The notes under the pieces are model-generated. The model saw nothing but the letters and a program-made list of their open reading frames with translations. It was not told the origin of the DNA and ran no database searches. This document shows, piece after piece, positions 55,105 to 64,000 of a stretch of 64,000 nucleotides of DNA. The stretch is taken from the NCBI GenBank assembly GCA_009760855.2, contig WPIO01000142.1, positions 537,501 through 601,500 of the forward strand, in the 5' to 3' direction. Every line of letters begins with the position of its first letter. The first letter of the stretch is position 1. The position numbers and the translations under genes are program-made. The stretch is from Cristatella mucedo. Taxonomy: Eukaryota > Bryozoa > Phylactolaemata > Cristatellidae.

Positions 55105-55390
55105 GCCTCTGCATAAGAATCGTGGGAGTGAGCTCCTCCACACTTTAGGATCTGCAGAGCGAAAACTTCTGTCGCCAATGATCTTGAAGTATCGTAGGGA
55201 ATATAATAGCTAACGTATCGTCCAAGGAGCATCTGAGGGTGCGAAAAGGCTGACACTGGTGCAGAAGTTCAGCTAGGCAGGAACGCGCCAAGCCACGGCC
55301 GACTTTTTGGGTCAGCTTAAGACCTTTCCTTGTTATCTGCTGTTCAACAGGGAGCCGTTGCAGCTCCTTAGGCAAAGAATACACATGGCT
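55105..55390 (-). mobile_element. LINE family B, C-terminal fragment in inverted orientation
   Basis: The minus strand encodes KELQRLPVEQQITRKGLKLTQKVGRGLARSCLAELLHQCQ, parallel to the LTHKAYHGLAPSYQAELLHQFQ region of the copy ending at 55085. The two lie tail to side within 20 bp, an inverted arrangement. Confidence 0.8.
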
Positions 55391-56092
55391 GCTGAAACTT
55401 AATGATTTTTTTAACTAGCGTTGCAACCACATTGGTCACCATATGCTGTAGAATAATGACTTTTGTGTTAGCTCAGCCAAAATGGAATTTTCATAATTAA
55501 GCCTAGAAAATACCATTGAGCTTGTTGAATCGTTTGCAAGACACCGTGCTAGACAGTCCCTAATCTTAGATAGGGATCAAACGTTATGGCTAGCTTTGGA
55601 GGCAGTTTTATGCGTGAAACTTTTAAAATGTAGGTAGTTGTTAAAGTCAAAACATACATTCCTAGCACAGCAGCATTGCCAATTACAAGAGAAACTTCTT
55701 CTAGTCCAGGCGCACGCATCTTTCGAGTATCAGTTCCGTGTTATCGTCTTTAAGTTTAAAGATATTTTCCGACATCTAGGAGCAAATGTTTGCAAGGCAA
55801 GCATTCAGGTTATCATTCGCATTAGCAGATTCCGATGCTTAAAACGACAAATAAACGCCGAGTGTCATCACCATAAGAGTGAAAGCCGATTCCACGGACC
55901 CGAATGACTTTTTCTAGAGGTTCCATTTCAATTAGAACAGCAAGTACTGAGAATGAAACACTGCTGGTCTGCACCAGTGATTAGACTGGTGGCTGAGACG
56001 TAACCACCATACGATACGGATTGAAAATTATCGGAACAGAATGCTTTGAATCACGTGCCAGTGCCTCATCTGTAAGACCGGCCGTTCGTTCC
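55391..56092. other. Intergenic, no recognised gene
   Basis: No supported feature. Confidence 0.45.
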
Positions 56093-56116
56093 CGATCGTT
56101 CAAGCATGAACGATCG
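56093..56116. repeat. Perfect 10-bp palindrome
   Basis: CGATCGTTCA and TGAACGATCG are separated by the 4-nt loop AGCA; a further GAACGA lies just downstream. Function unknown. Confidence 0.85.
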
Positions 56117-56564
56117 CGATCAGCAATGTTGAACGAAGCAAATAGATCGAAGCAGCCATTGAGGGCCATTGGGCGGTGACATTCCCGTCGTCGTCGTTAG
56201 ATAGGATGCGTTCGGTTCGTGCAAGAAGAAAGCAGTTTCAGTGGATAATAGTGTCGATTGAATTCCGACTAAAGTCTCAGCTGGTGACTTCTCTCTGTTC
56301 CTGGGTCAGCTTTTCCTTCACTCCAGGGAACTCTTTTTTTTTGTTCCTGTGTGATTTAGCGTTCGCACTTGCTATGCGCCAATTCAGCGTGTACACGTGC
56401 TTGTAGCCGTTGGCCTTACTAAGCTGCGGCCATGAGTTTTTTGACTCTTTGCTTAAGCATGCTGGGAAAAGTACGATAGTCGCTTACTTTGGCTCGTCTT
56501 GAACCTGTGCAAGCAACTAACTCCGTGGTTAGTAACTTTTTGGCAACGAGCTGCAAAGCTCCTG
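56117..56564. other. Intergenic, no recognised gene
   Basis: No supported feature. Confidence 0.4.
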
Positions 56565-56630
56565 GGAAAACCTAGGGTGCTATACAAACGACATTTTTTC
56601 TTACTATTGTTATCATTATTGCGTAAGCTG
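56565..56630 (+). mobile_element. LINE family A tail remnant
   Basis: AGGGTGCTATACAAACGACA followed by an AT-rich (TTATTG)-like tail, the second half of the LINE-A terminal hairpin. Confidence 0.45.
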
Positions 56631-56659
56631 CTCACAAAATTCAGCAATAGCGTAGGCGC

Positions 56660-57100
56660 TCGTGCAAAAATTTCCGAGTACGATTAAGAAATTGGAACGA
56701 TTAAAGCTTACAATCGGCTTTGCCAGCACATCTCCTGTTGAATCTGCACGAAATCTGGGTGTCCTGTTTAAAGGTGACCTTTTATTAGACGACCACATCA
56801 GCTAAACAGCCAAGTCTGCCTACTTTCAGCTACAGAACATTGCCGAAAGTTCGGGCTTGTGTAGACAGGGATACCACAGCTAAATTAGTCCATTCACTTG
56901 TGACATCCCATCTCGACTTCAGTAACTCACTACTCGCTGGTCTACCGGCCAGTGCACTACAGTACAGTTGGTGAAAATCTCTGCCGCTAGGCTTGTCTGT
57001 CTTGAGCACCAACGTTTCCACATCACACACACATACTGCCCAGAAAGAAATTAAATTCTCTGACGGTGCTAATATAAATTTATCATTAATATTATTCTTA
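56660..57100 (+). mobile_element. LINE family A, deleted copy
   Basis: Traceable in broken frames: PSTIKKLERLKLTIGFASTSPVESARNLGV, DHIS, SAYFQLQNIA, DTTAKLVHSLVTSHLDFSNSLLAGLPA, SAARLVCLEHQ, then a jump to the tail hairpin (CTGCCC...AAATTAAATTCTC...GGTGC) and an ATT-like end. Missing: catalytic core, C-terminus and 3' UTR. Confidence 0.85.
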
Positions 57101-57102
57101 TG

Positions 57103-57165
57103 TCAGGGGATGTCAGGACGTCAGTTGGGAGTGACTTCCAATCTTAGGGAGCGTATGAACAAAAG
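57103..57165 (-). mobile_element. LINE family A short fragment
   Basis: Complement of the PDLTT...AWNSLP region: TGTCAGGGGATGTCAGGACG, TTGGGAGTGACTTCC, AGGGAGCGTATGAAC. Confidence 0.65.
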
Positions 57166-57676
57166 GTACTGGTGACGTATGGTGGCGGCTGGAATTTGAG
57201 CATTTGTCACGGAGTTCTCGGCCTCGATGCTCCAACTAGACAGTACCCGCAACTACTCGCGGCCTTAAAAACCCATTCCTTGGGATGGGGTCTGCAGCGG
57301 CCAACGGTGACCTAATGGTCTTGCTGCATCGTGCCGCTCGCAATCCGAACGCAGTGCGGAGACTAAAGACTTCTTTTAAATCGGTTCTTTGCCTTGCTAC
57401 GCATGCGCTAGCTTGCGGGAGCTAAAATTAGGATGAAGAAGGAGCCAAGTAAATGCTAGTCTTCAGTCAGCGGCCAGTATTTTCTCACTATCGCTAAGGG
57501 TATCGCAGCCCAGCTTCCAGTCATTCAGTCAATGCAACAAGCCAATTAGCTATAAGGCAAGAGTACGGGTTACCAGCCGTGTATTTGCGGTTGAGTAGAA
57601 GACTTAAGTAAGACGACGTCAAGAAATATTTGCAGCCAATTGCAGATCATCCCGACATCCCGTTTTCGCGATGTCT
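57166..57676. other. Intergenic, no recognised gene
   Basis: No supported feature. Confidence 0.4.

Positions 57677-57718
<42 letters not shown>
57677..57718. repeat. (TA)n microsatellite
   Basis: About 42 bp of TA dinucleotides. Confidence 0.95.
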
Positions 57719-57720
<2 letters not shown>

Positions 57721-58389
57721 CATTCCTTGCCACTTTGCGTTTGCCTTTTGCAGTTTCACTATATCACGGTTTGCTCAAGTAAGTGTTTATTCATTAATAA
57801 GTTGATCGAGATAGTGAAAATGATACAGTGCGTGTTCGGTTGTCTGAGTCAATTATATATTTGTGTATTACAAGTTAAATAAAAATTAGTGTACGTATGG
57901 AACGCGGAAGAAGAAGACGACGCACCTGCTGAAGATATTGCAATATCTGAAGACTCTCCTAGTAAAGCCGTGCCTTCAGAGAAGTAGTAGCCTTACCTTT
58001 CTTTGACGTGCAGTACATCTCTTTATTTTCATCGCTGCATCATCGAACACGTTTCCTTATTGTCGCAGGTTAGTGGATATGTCAGAGAACAAGAAATTTC
58101 TGCAATCAAATGTACAATATTAATAACACGATATTTGTAACGTACATTATGTTTTTTTCTCTTATCTTGTCTAATATATTGCGTAATACGAGTGCACTGG
58201 TGACTAAAGGGGTGTTGTTTCATCTCCAGATGATCTAATAATTTTAAAAACCATATTTAGAGAATCTTAAAAAGGTTTTCTATGATTTAACTACAAAAAT
58301 ATTCAAATTATAAATAAAAATTCTACTTCGCCGAAATGTACTTATTGCGGTAGAGTCTGGAACTGATTAATCACGATAAACGAGGAATT
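57719..58389. other. AT-rich intergenic DNA
   Basis: No gene recognised. Short frames only. Confidence 0.45.
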
Positions 58390-58510
58390 AATATATATAT
58401 ATATATATATATATTTGTATATTTGTATATATATATATATTTGTATATATATATATATATATATTTGTATATATATATATATATTTGTATATGTATATGT
58501 GTGTGTGTTG
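58390..58510. repeat. (TA)n with TTGTATAT units
   Basis: TA runs of 10-20 bp alternate with TTGTATAT, five times, ending in TGTGTGTG. A compound microsatellite. Confidence 0.92.
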
Positions 58511-58589
58511 CTATATAAGCTGTTATAAAAGCATTACCAAGCGATCGGGGGTAACATCCGCAAGCAGCAGGCGTAGTTAAGCAGGTAGA

Positions 58590-58980
58590 GGCACACGAAA
58601 GACGAATCATAAAGACTCATGAAATGCTGTCACAAACAGATGCGTTTTTAAGCTTGTTTTAAATTCGTCATGTCAGGGGACGTTGTGACGTGCGCCGGCA
58701 GTGGGCTCCAGACTTTGGAAGCATAACAATTCCCTTTGCAGCAAATGTAAAGTGCCTAGAAAGAGATTAAGTTCTCTGAGGGCGCTTTATCAAGTGCATG
58801 ATTATTATTATTATTATGAACTAAATGCACGGTCTCCAACGGTTTTGAGGTTTGTACAAGGTATGGCTAAACGATTCGAGTATGAACAGCGATTATACGA
58901 TTCTTCCTCTGGTGAGGGACTAGTTCTGATTGGCTGATGCCGGAGAATGAAGGGCCTGAGGAAGAGTATGTCGCGTCGTC
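58590..58980 (-). mobile_element. LINE family A 3' region, split by a LINE-A tail
   Basis: On the minus strand it covers the C-terminal coding and start of the 3' UTR: PDMTNLKQA-KTHLF-like, SP-ARHNVP, FGDRAFS, up to LTFRP... Both halves (58590-58726 and 58819-58980) are continuous in other copies: AGCATATGAACTAAATGC is the joined host sequence. Confidence 0.75.
58727..58818 (+). mobile_element. Tail-only LINE family A insertion (about 92 bp)
   Basis: It begins in the 3' UTR at CCCTTTGCAGCAAATG, holds the complete hairpin (AAAGTGCC...GAGATTAAGTTCTC...GGGCGCTT) and ends in (ATT)n. It lies in an opposite-orientation LINE A with almost no target duplication. Confidence 0.88.
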
Positions 58981-59771
58981 GTCCGCTGCTCTATGGGGCT
59001 TCTCGGATGTAAAAAACGTAAACATCGTGTTCACGCATCCGTTTCTACTGGCCTCTTGAAACTTAGGTAAAAAGGCAGCCCGATGGCAGCTGATTTTTGT
59101 ATGCTCTTAGGACGAAATACCACTAAGAAATACTCATTTAAAAGTAGTTTTAATAAGGAACAGAGAGTAGCTCCGGAGAGCGTGCGTGTGAGCCGTAGGG
59201 CGGCCGGCCTGAAATACCGAGTCTACGGTACTGGGTGCGTCGGGGTGGGGACGCCGCTGATTAATAGCAGCAGCTGACGGAACGGAACCAAACGGACGGT
59301 CCGAGTAGCCACCGCCACCGCCCAGAGGCTTCTTCAGCAACCACACGCTGCTGTGCGGTAGCTGGCACTGCTATAGATTTAGTGACCTCATTCGCTTGCG
59401 TAAACCGACAAAGCCTGGGTGACCTTCACACCGCTTGCATGTGGCTATTCGTTATTGCTCGCTCCAGAACTCGAATGATTTGAACAGGTCTTGAAGTTCG
59501 AGAACCGCTGGATTAAAAGCCTGCATCAAAATCGAGGAAAAGCTGCAGTTAACTCTCGGATCTGTTTGTCTGCTACGGTCTCGCATATTTTTATGCACAA
59601 GAGTCTTTTGTACCTTTTACTCGCTTGCAGACCTGAGGCAATAGAGCCGCGCGGTTTGTCATTAACCGCGAAACGATCTGGATTACTAGCTTACTATCTC
59701 CTTATAAAAGCCCCGTACGGACATAAGTATAGGAATGAGTTACCCGAGTAGGGTGCCGCAAGAAAGGGCCA
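58981..59771. other. Unassigned, no recognised gene
   Basis: No repeat family match. Short frames (59083-59277 +, 59491-59751 +) have no known motif. Confidence 0.4.
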
Positions 59772-59931
59772 AATAATAACGATAATAGTAATAATAAAAT
59801 TCATTTGTATAGCACTCTAAGAGAACTTGATTTCTATTCAGGCGCTTCACATGTGCCTCGGGGCTCGAGCCCAAGCCCTCTCCAGACCTTGGTCGGGGCG
59901 AGCACCTTAACCGCAGGGCCAAACCAGCTGC
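59772..59931 (-). mobile_element. SINE family 2
   Basis: Minus strand: AGCTGGTTTGGCCCTGCGG head, TTAAGGTGCTCGCC, box-B-like GGGCTCGAGCCCC, CATGTGAAGCGCCTGAATAG, then the LINE-A-like hairpin ending AGAGTGCTATACAAATG and a (TTA)n tail. Confidence 0.88.
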
Positions 59932-60004
59932 CAACCTTCATCGCACGCTTGTAATCGCCACCCACCGCATTTATTTTGCGCTTGAGGAAAACTATAATTC
60001 TATT

Positions 60005-60172
60005 AATATAATGTATTACTATATTTACTATAATTCATTTGCATAGCGCTCTAAGAGAACTCAGTCCAGGCGCTGCGCAAATGCCGCAGGGCTCAACCCA
60101 CGACCTCGACCGTCCTAGACATTCACCTTGACCCCGGCAGTCAAAGGCGTGCACTTTAACGCCTGGGCCGAA
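60005..60172 (-). mobile_element. SINE family 2
   Basis: Minus strand: GTTAAAGTGCACGCC, GAGGTCGTGGGTTGAGCCC (box B GGTTGAGCCC), TTTGCGCAGCGCCTGGACTG, GTTCTCTTAGAGCGCTATGC, then an AT-rich end. It lacks the middle GAGATT of the hairpin. Only about 75 bp separates it from the previous copy. Confidence 0.82.
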
Positions 60173-60832
60173 CCTGGGCGAGCGGGCCATCTCGGCCCCG
60201 GGTTACTCCAGAAAAGTGCTGAAATACTGGAGCTGGCTTTCGCCTTTCGTCTACGGCTCGCGGCTGGGAGCTACGGCTCGCGACTAGTGAAGGAACGCTG
60301 CGCCGGACCGAACGCCCACAAGCGGAGAGGTCGCACAGCTGCAGGAGGCCGATGCACTTGTATCGCCCCGCTGCATCGCTGCAGCGCTGCATCAAGTGAG
60401 CGCCCCGGGGCGCCGCCGCGCCACTGCGCGCTCGCCGAGCGCAGCGGGTCGCTTGGGCGCGCGCGAACAATCGAACGGCTCGCAGCAATCATGCGGAGTG
60501 ATGTCAATTTTATTCGCGCACAGCCGCCGCCGCCGCCCAAGCAGGCGGGCTTCCGGCGCGCTGCTCTGCTTCTGTGGGCTCTCCGCGCGCTCTCATCGCG
60601 CGTCGGAAGCGCCAGCGCGCGTTGCCGGCGCTCGCTGCTCGAAGCGCAGCGGGCGCTGGAGAAGTTGCCGCAGAAGGGGCGCGGCCGCCTGCGCCTGCGA
60701 GCTCTTCCACTGCAGCAGAGTACGCCGGCCCAATTTGTCGGGTACCCCGGATCTACGACAGCGCCGCACAGACGCCAGTGAAACTCGATCTGTTGGAGCG
60801 AGGCACGCATATGGACAAATGGATCGTTCTGC

Positions 60833-60837
<5 letters not shown>
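60173..60837. other. CpG-rich island, no identified gene
   Basis: Composition makes frames open on both strands (up to 217 residues, +). They are alanine/arginine-rich with no motif. Possibly a promoter; no transcript signal is clear. Confidence 0.4.
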
Positions 60838-61455
<618 letters not shown>

Positions 61456-61477
61456 TCTCTTAGTACCTATCTAGTGG

Positions 61478-61690
61478 TAGGGAGAAAATCTGACGTCATT
61501 CAGAAACTCAACAGCCTAACCTAGCAACGGCTCGAACAGCACAGTATCTCTTGCTTGTGCAAGGAATCCAAGTGTACCTTTCAAAACGACCTTTCGCTAA
61601 ACGACGCCAGCAGCTCTGCATTCAAGCACACCTTTTTCAAGCATTTTAGTATTGCAAAAAGTCAAGTGCGCGACACGTGTGCATAGACTC
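61478..61690 (+). mobile_element. LINE family A, small decayed fragment
   Basis: VGRKSDVIQKLNSLT is the MGKPSVIQKLERLT region; then CARNPSVPF-KTTFR, parallel to SARNLGVIFQSDLS, and SIAKSQVRDTC near NIAKIRAC. It starts almost directly at the end of the CT repeat. Confidence 0.65.
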
Positions 61691-62024
61691 ACTAAATAGC
61701 CAGCGCGACTATGTGTGTATAGTATGGCTTCCTTACGAACTGTATTTCCGAACTTAGCCCACTGTATACATTGCAATTGTGTACTGCACATAACGGACAG
61801 CCCAGCAGCTAGTCTGCAGATGCACTCCCTGCAGCTACCTGCAGAGTTTAGCGAATACGTGTCGAGGGCTACGAGCAACCGTTGCACCTTTCTCTACCAA
61901 ACGCACCTCTGGCTTTAACGTCTTTGGCATAGCGCCAACGAGAATGAAAAGCGTCGGAGCCCGATTTATAGCTTCGCACGTGCTGCGAGGCTAGTTCTCT
62001 CAATCGAAGAATGGAAAGACGTGA
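61691..62024. other. Unassigned, no recognised gene
   Basis: Near 61740 CCACTGTATACATTGCAATTG partly resembles the reverse of GTATACAGTATGG-type sequence nearby, but no feature is supported. Confidence 0.35.
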
Positions 62025-62300
62025 CGATGCAACGACATCTACTCTCCAACTGCCGACTATGGCACATCTTTTTCAGCGGTCCTGAACTGCTAATTCTATG
62101 CTACTCACTACCTCAACTGCTCTCCGAACTCTGCTACGCTTCCCACTTTCTCTTTGTTGCGTGAGACGAAGTCTGTTGGGTACCGAATGCGTACCGAAAG
62201 CCGCTTAGGCTGTGAGTGCGTTATATACAAAACTCTCCTGCGTAACACCCACATGGTCTTTATGACTCTGTGGAGTTACTGAAGGAGATACAAAAATACA
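62025..62300 (+). mobile_element. LINE family B 3' region
   Basis: GCAACGACATCTACTCTCC, CTGCCGACTATGGCAC, AGCGGTCCTGAACTGC, CTTTCTCTTTGTTGCGTGAG, GAATGCGTACCGAAAGC, AAACTCTCCTGCGTAACACC, TCTGTGGAGTTACTGAAGG: full 3' UTR, collinear with 54820-55080. Confidence 0.85.
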
Positions 62301-62370
62301 AAATACAAACAATCGTTTTAATGCCGCCGCCGCGGTTGAAAATTGCATCTGAAGAGTCGCCACCCAGGGA

Positions 62371-62630
62371 TGGGCAATGACTCACCGGCAGAACTTCAAT
62401 GTTGAGCCATTGACATGACCCATTAACATCATGACCCATCATGACCCATCACCACTCATAATGACCCATCATGACCCATCATCACGACCCCAAGGGCAAT
62501 GACTCACCCGCAGAATCTTAATTATTAAGCCATTGACATGACCCATTGACATCATGACTCATCATGACCCATCATCATGACCCCAAGGGCAATGACTCAC
62601 CGGCAGAACTTCAATGCTGAACCAGCTCCC
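62371..62630 (+). repeat. Minisatellite, TGACTCA-containing
   Basis: Units begin GGGCAATGACTCACC at 62372, 62494 and 62587 (122 bp, 93 bp and a partial). Each continues GCAGAA-TT-AAT, TAAGCCATTGACATGACCC and short internal repeats of CATCATGACCCAT. Unit length differs by the number of CATGACCCAT copies. Confidence 0.9.
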
Positions 62631-63624
62631 TCTCTGCGCGCCTCTCAGCGTCTGCAAGGACCAGCATCTCAGCGCGAGCCTCGTTGCAAGCAACTCTTAT
62701 TTCCGAGGATTGTACTTAAAGAATAGCTTTGAATATTGGCTGGATTGATGCTAGTGCCGCCGATTGTCTGGTTGTGAGAGCCCGAAAGCTGATGAAGCTG
62801 CACTTGCTGTGCCAAGCTTTGGCAGTCAGAAAAGTCTCCCGCTAAACTTTAGAGAAGTGTCCAATAATACTGACAAAAATAATGTAAATTATTAAATAAT
62901 TGAATATAATTGAAAAATTGAAAGTCAAGAACCACTTTTCAGTTTGCAATTCGTTGATTAATTAACAGGAGGAGCGTCCTGGATGATCCTAAAGGAGTCA
63001 TTCTGGGTCAGGCGCGACCAAAGGAAGGAGTTTTGAACTCAATCTCTAAACTCTCCAGTAAGTAGGTTTTCCTACTCACTCTACCTCCGTCGTGCCTTTT
63101 TCTGCCTATTAGGATGTGCGGGTCCACATTTGAGCATTAAAAGAAGAATATTTTAGTCATAATAAGATGCATTCGAACTTTAGGACCCGCAGGCTACTGA
63201 AAACGTGGCCTATATACTACATTGACCCGATCTGTTTTACAGTATCGTGCCAGTGCTTCCCTGTTGCGTTCATCGCGATAGGTGATCTCGCCTCATTAAC
63301 TTGAGAGCGACCTTTAAGACCGCCGTTCTAGCTTTCCAGCGTTCGCTGTCTCATCGTAAAGTCCGTGTAGAGATTTTTCTCTTGTTGGCCCTCTTTTTAG
63401 TCCTGTGGGCTAATTAGTCGGCAGCAACGACGAGCTGTTGGACGAAAGCTTGACAACTGCGTGGGGCAAAACGCTGTTAAATCTCCAAGCTACTCCGAGT
63501 TATGCAAGCGCGTCTTGGTGGCAGCGAATCTTCCTGCGCAAGGGTGAGATGCTGGAAGCGTTTCCTGCCAGTCTGGGAGCCGCAGGGAATCCAGGTTTTT
63601 TCTTTGTGGGAGGAGACCAAGGTC
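62631..63624. other. Unassigned, no recognised gene
   Basis: AT-rich 62870-62960. The frame 63438-63809 (+) runs into the SINE at 63625 and its upstream half has no motif, so I do not call it a gene. Confidence 0.4.
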
Positions 63625-63804
63625 CTTACCGTGAAGGCACACTAGGCGAGGCGGTTGCTTTTCACGACCTCCGGTCCCGAGGTCGTGGGTTCAAATCCTG
63701 CGATGGGCGATCCTTCATTGCGATTGCAAGCGGTGATGATAGCCGTAAAGGCTCTTCTGTCGCTATACAGAAGAGGCTCTTGAATCAGCTAGTCGTTTTG
63801 TATT
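63625..63804 (+). mobile_element. SINE family 1
   Basis: Head CTAGGCGAGGCGGTTGC, hairpin CACGACCTCCGGTCCCGAGGTCGTG, box B GGTTCAAATCC, body GATGGGCGATCCTTCATTGC, GCGGTGATGATAGCCG, AAGGCTCTTCTGTCGC, tail AATCAGCTAGTCG. Full length and moderately diverged. Confidence 0.88.
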
Positions 63805-64000
63805 TCTAAGCACATTTCAGTGTGTACCAATAAATTTCAATGCTGCAAGAGAATGACTGACGGTATTTATCTAAATCTATGTCGATCTAAAGATAGAAGA
63901 AATTTAGCTAGTTTTCGAAAAAAATGTATTTTTTACGATACAACGAGATACGCCGATTCATTTGCAATGAAACCGATAAAGCAATTTAGTCTTTTCAAAT
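63805..64000. other. AT-rich end of the window
   Basis: No feature seen. AATAAA occurs near 63829 after the SINE. Confidence 0.4.

Noticed and set aside
58371-58610. A 79-residue frame rich in isoleucine and tyrosine
   Set aside because: It is a translation of the TA-rich compound microsatellite.

Overview
This window is animal (metazoan) nuclear DNA. It has no operons or bacterial-style gene density, and most of its length is decayed transposable elements with two partner SINE families. Dinucleotide microsatellites and several CpG-rich islands are scattered through it. The lineage cannot be fixed from sequence alone. CR1/L2-type LINEs with a hairpin plus (ATT)n tail, tRNA-headed SINEs that borrow that tail, and very GC-rich coding sequence in a more AT-rich background would fit a marine invertebrate or an early-branching chordate, but this is inference.

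Layout. 0-5 kb: a minus-strand LINE piece, a SINE, and a 1.4-kb solo LTR inserted in the SINE tail; a second, unrelated 291-bp solo LTR lies at 3.95 kb. 5-22 kb: many LINE-A and LINE-B fragments on both strands, including two 5'-UTR/endonuclease regions of LINE A (13.6-15.5 and 17.8-19.1 kb), and a perfect 20-bp hairpin at 22.0 kb. 22.9-28.5 kb: CpG-richer DNA, then the longest LINE-A copy (24.4-26.5 kb), then a short non-autonomous hAT element with a perfect 8-bp target duplication, into which a younger LINE-A copy with its own 8-bp target duplication has jumped. 28.8-34 kb: a possible first exon, more LINE B, a second member of the 1.4-kb LTR family, and a CpG-rich stretch. 34-38 kb: AT-rich DNA with a SINE nested in a LINE. 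39-46.8 kb: a long CpG-rich domain with the one convincing protein-coding gene, an SLC46-type major facilitator transporter encoded in a single open exon (44306-46015, +). 46.8-58.9 kb: a chimeric LINE-A reverse transcriptase ORF, the best LINE-B copy, further nested insertions, and AT-rich repeats. 59-64 kb: two SINEs, a CpG-rich island, a 0.6-kb CT microsatellite, a minisatellite rich in TGACTCA, and a last SINE.

The parts interact mainly as a transposon ecosystem. LINE A has a conserved 3' hairpin tail, SINE family 2 carries the same tail (so LINE A probably moves it), and target duplications and nesting give a relative order of insertion. The only likely host function seen with confidence is the membrane transporter. 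Two short exon-like signals (28837-28868 + and 39632-39675 -) may be first exons of genes extending beyond what can be read here.
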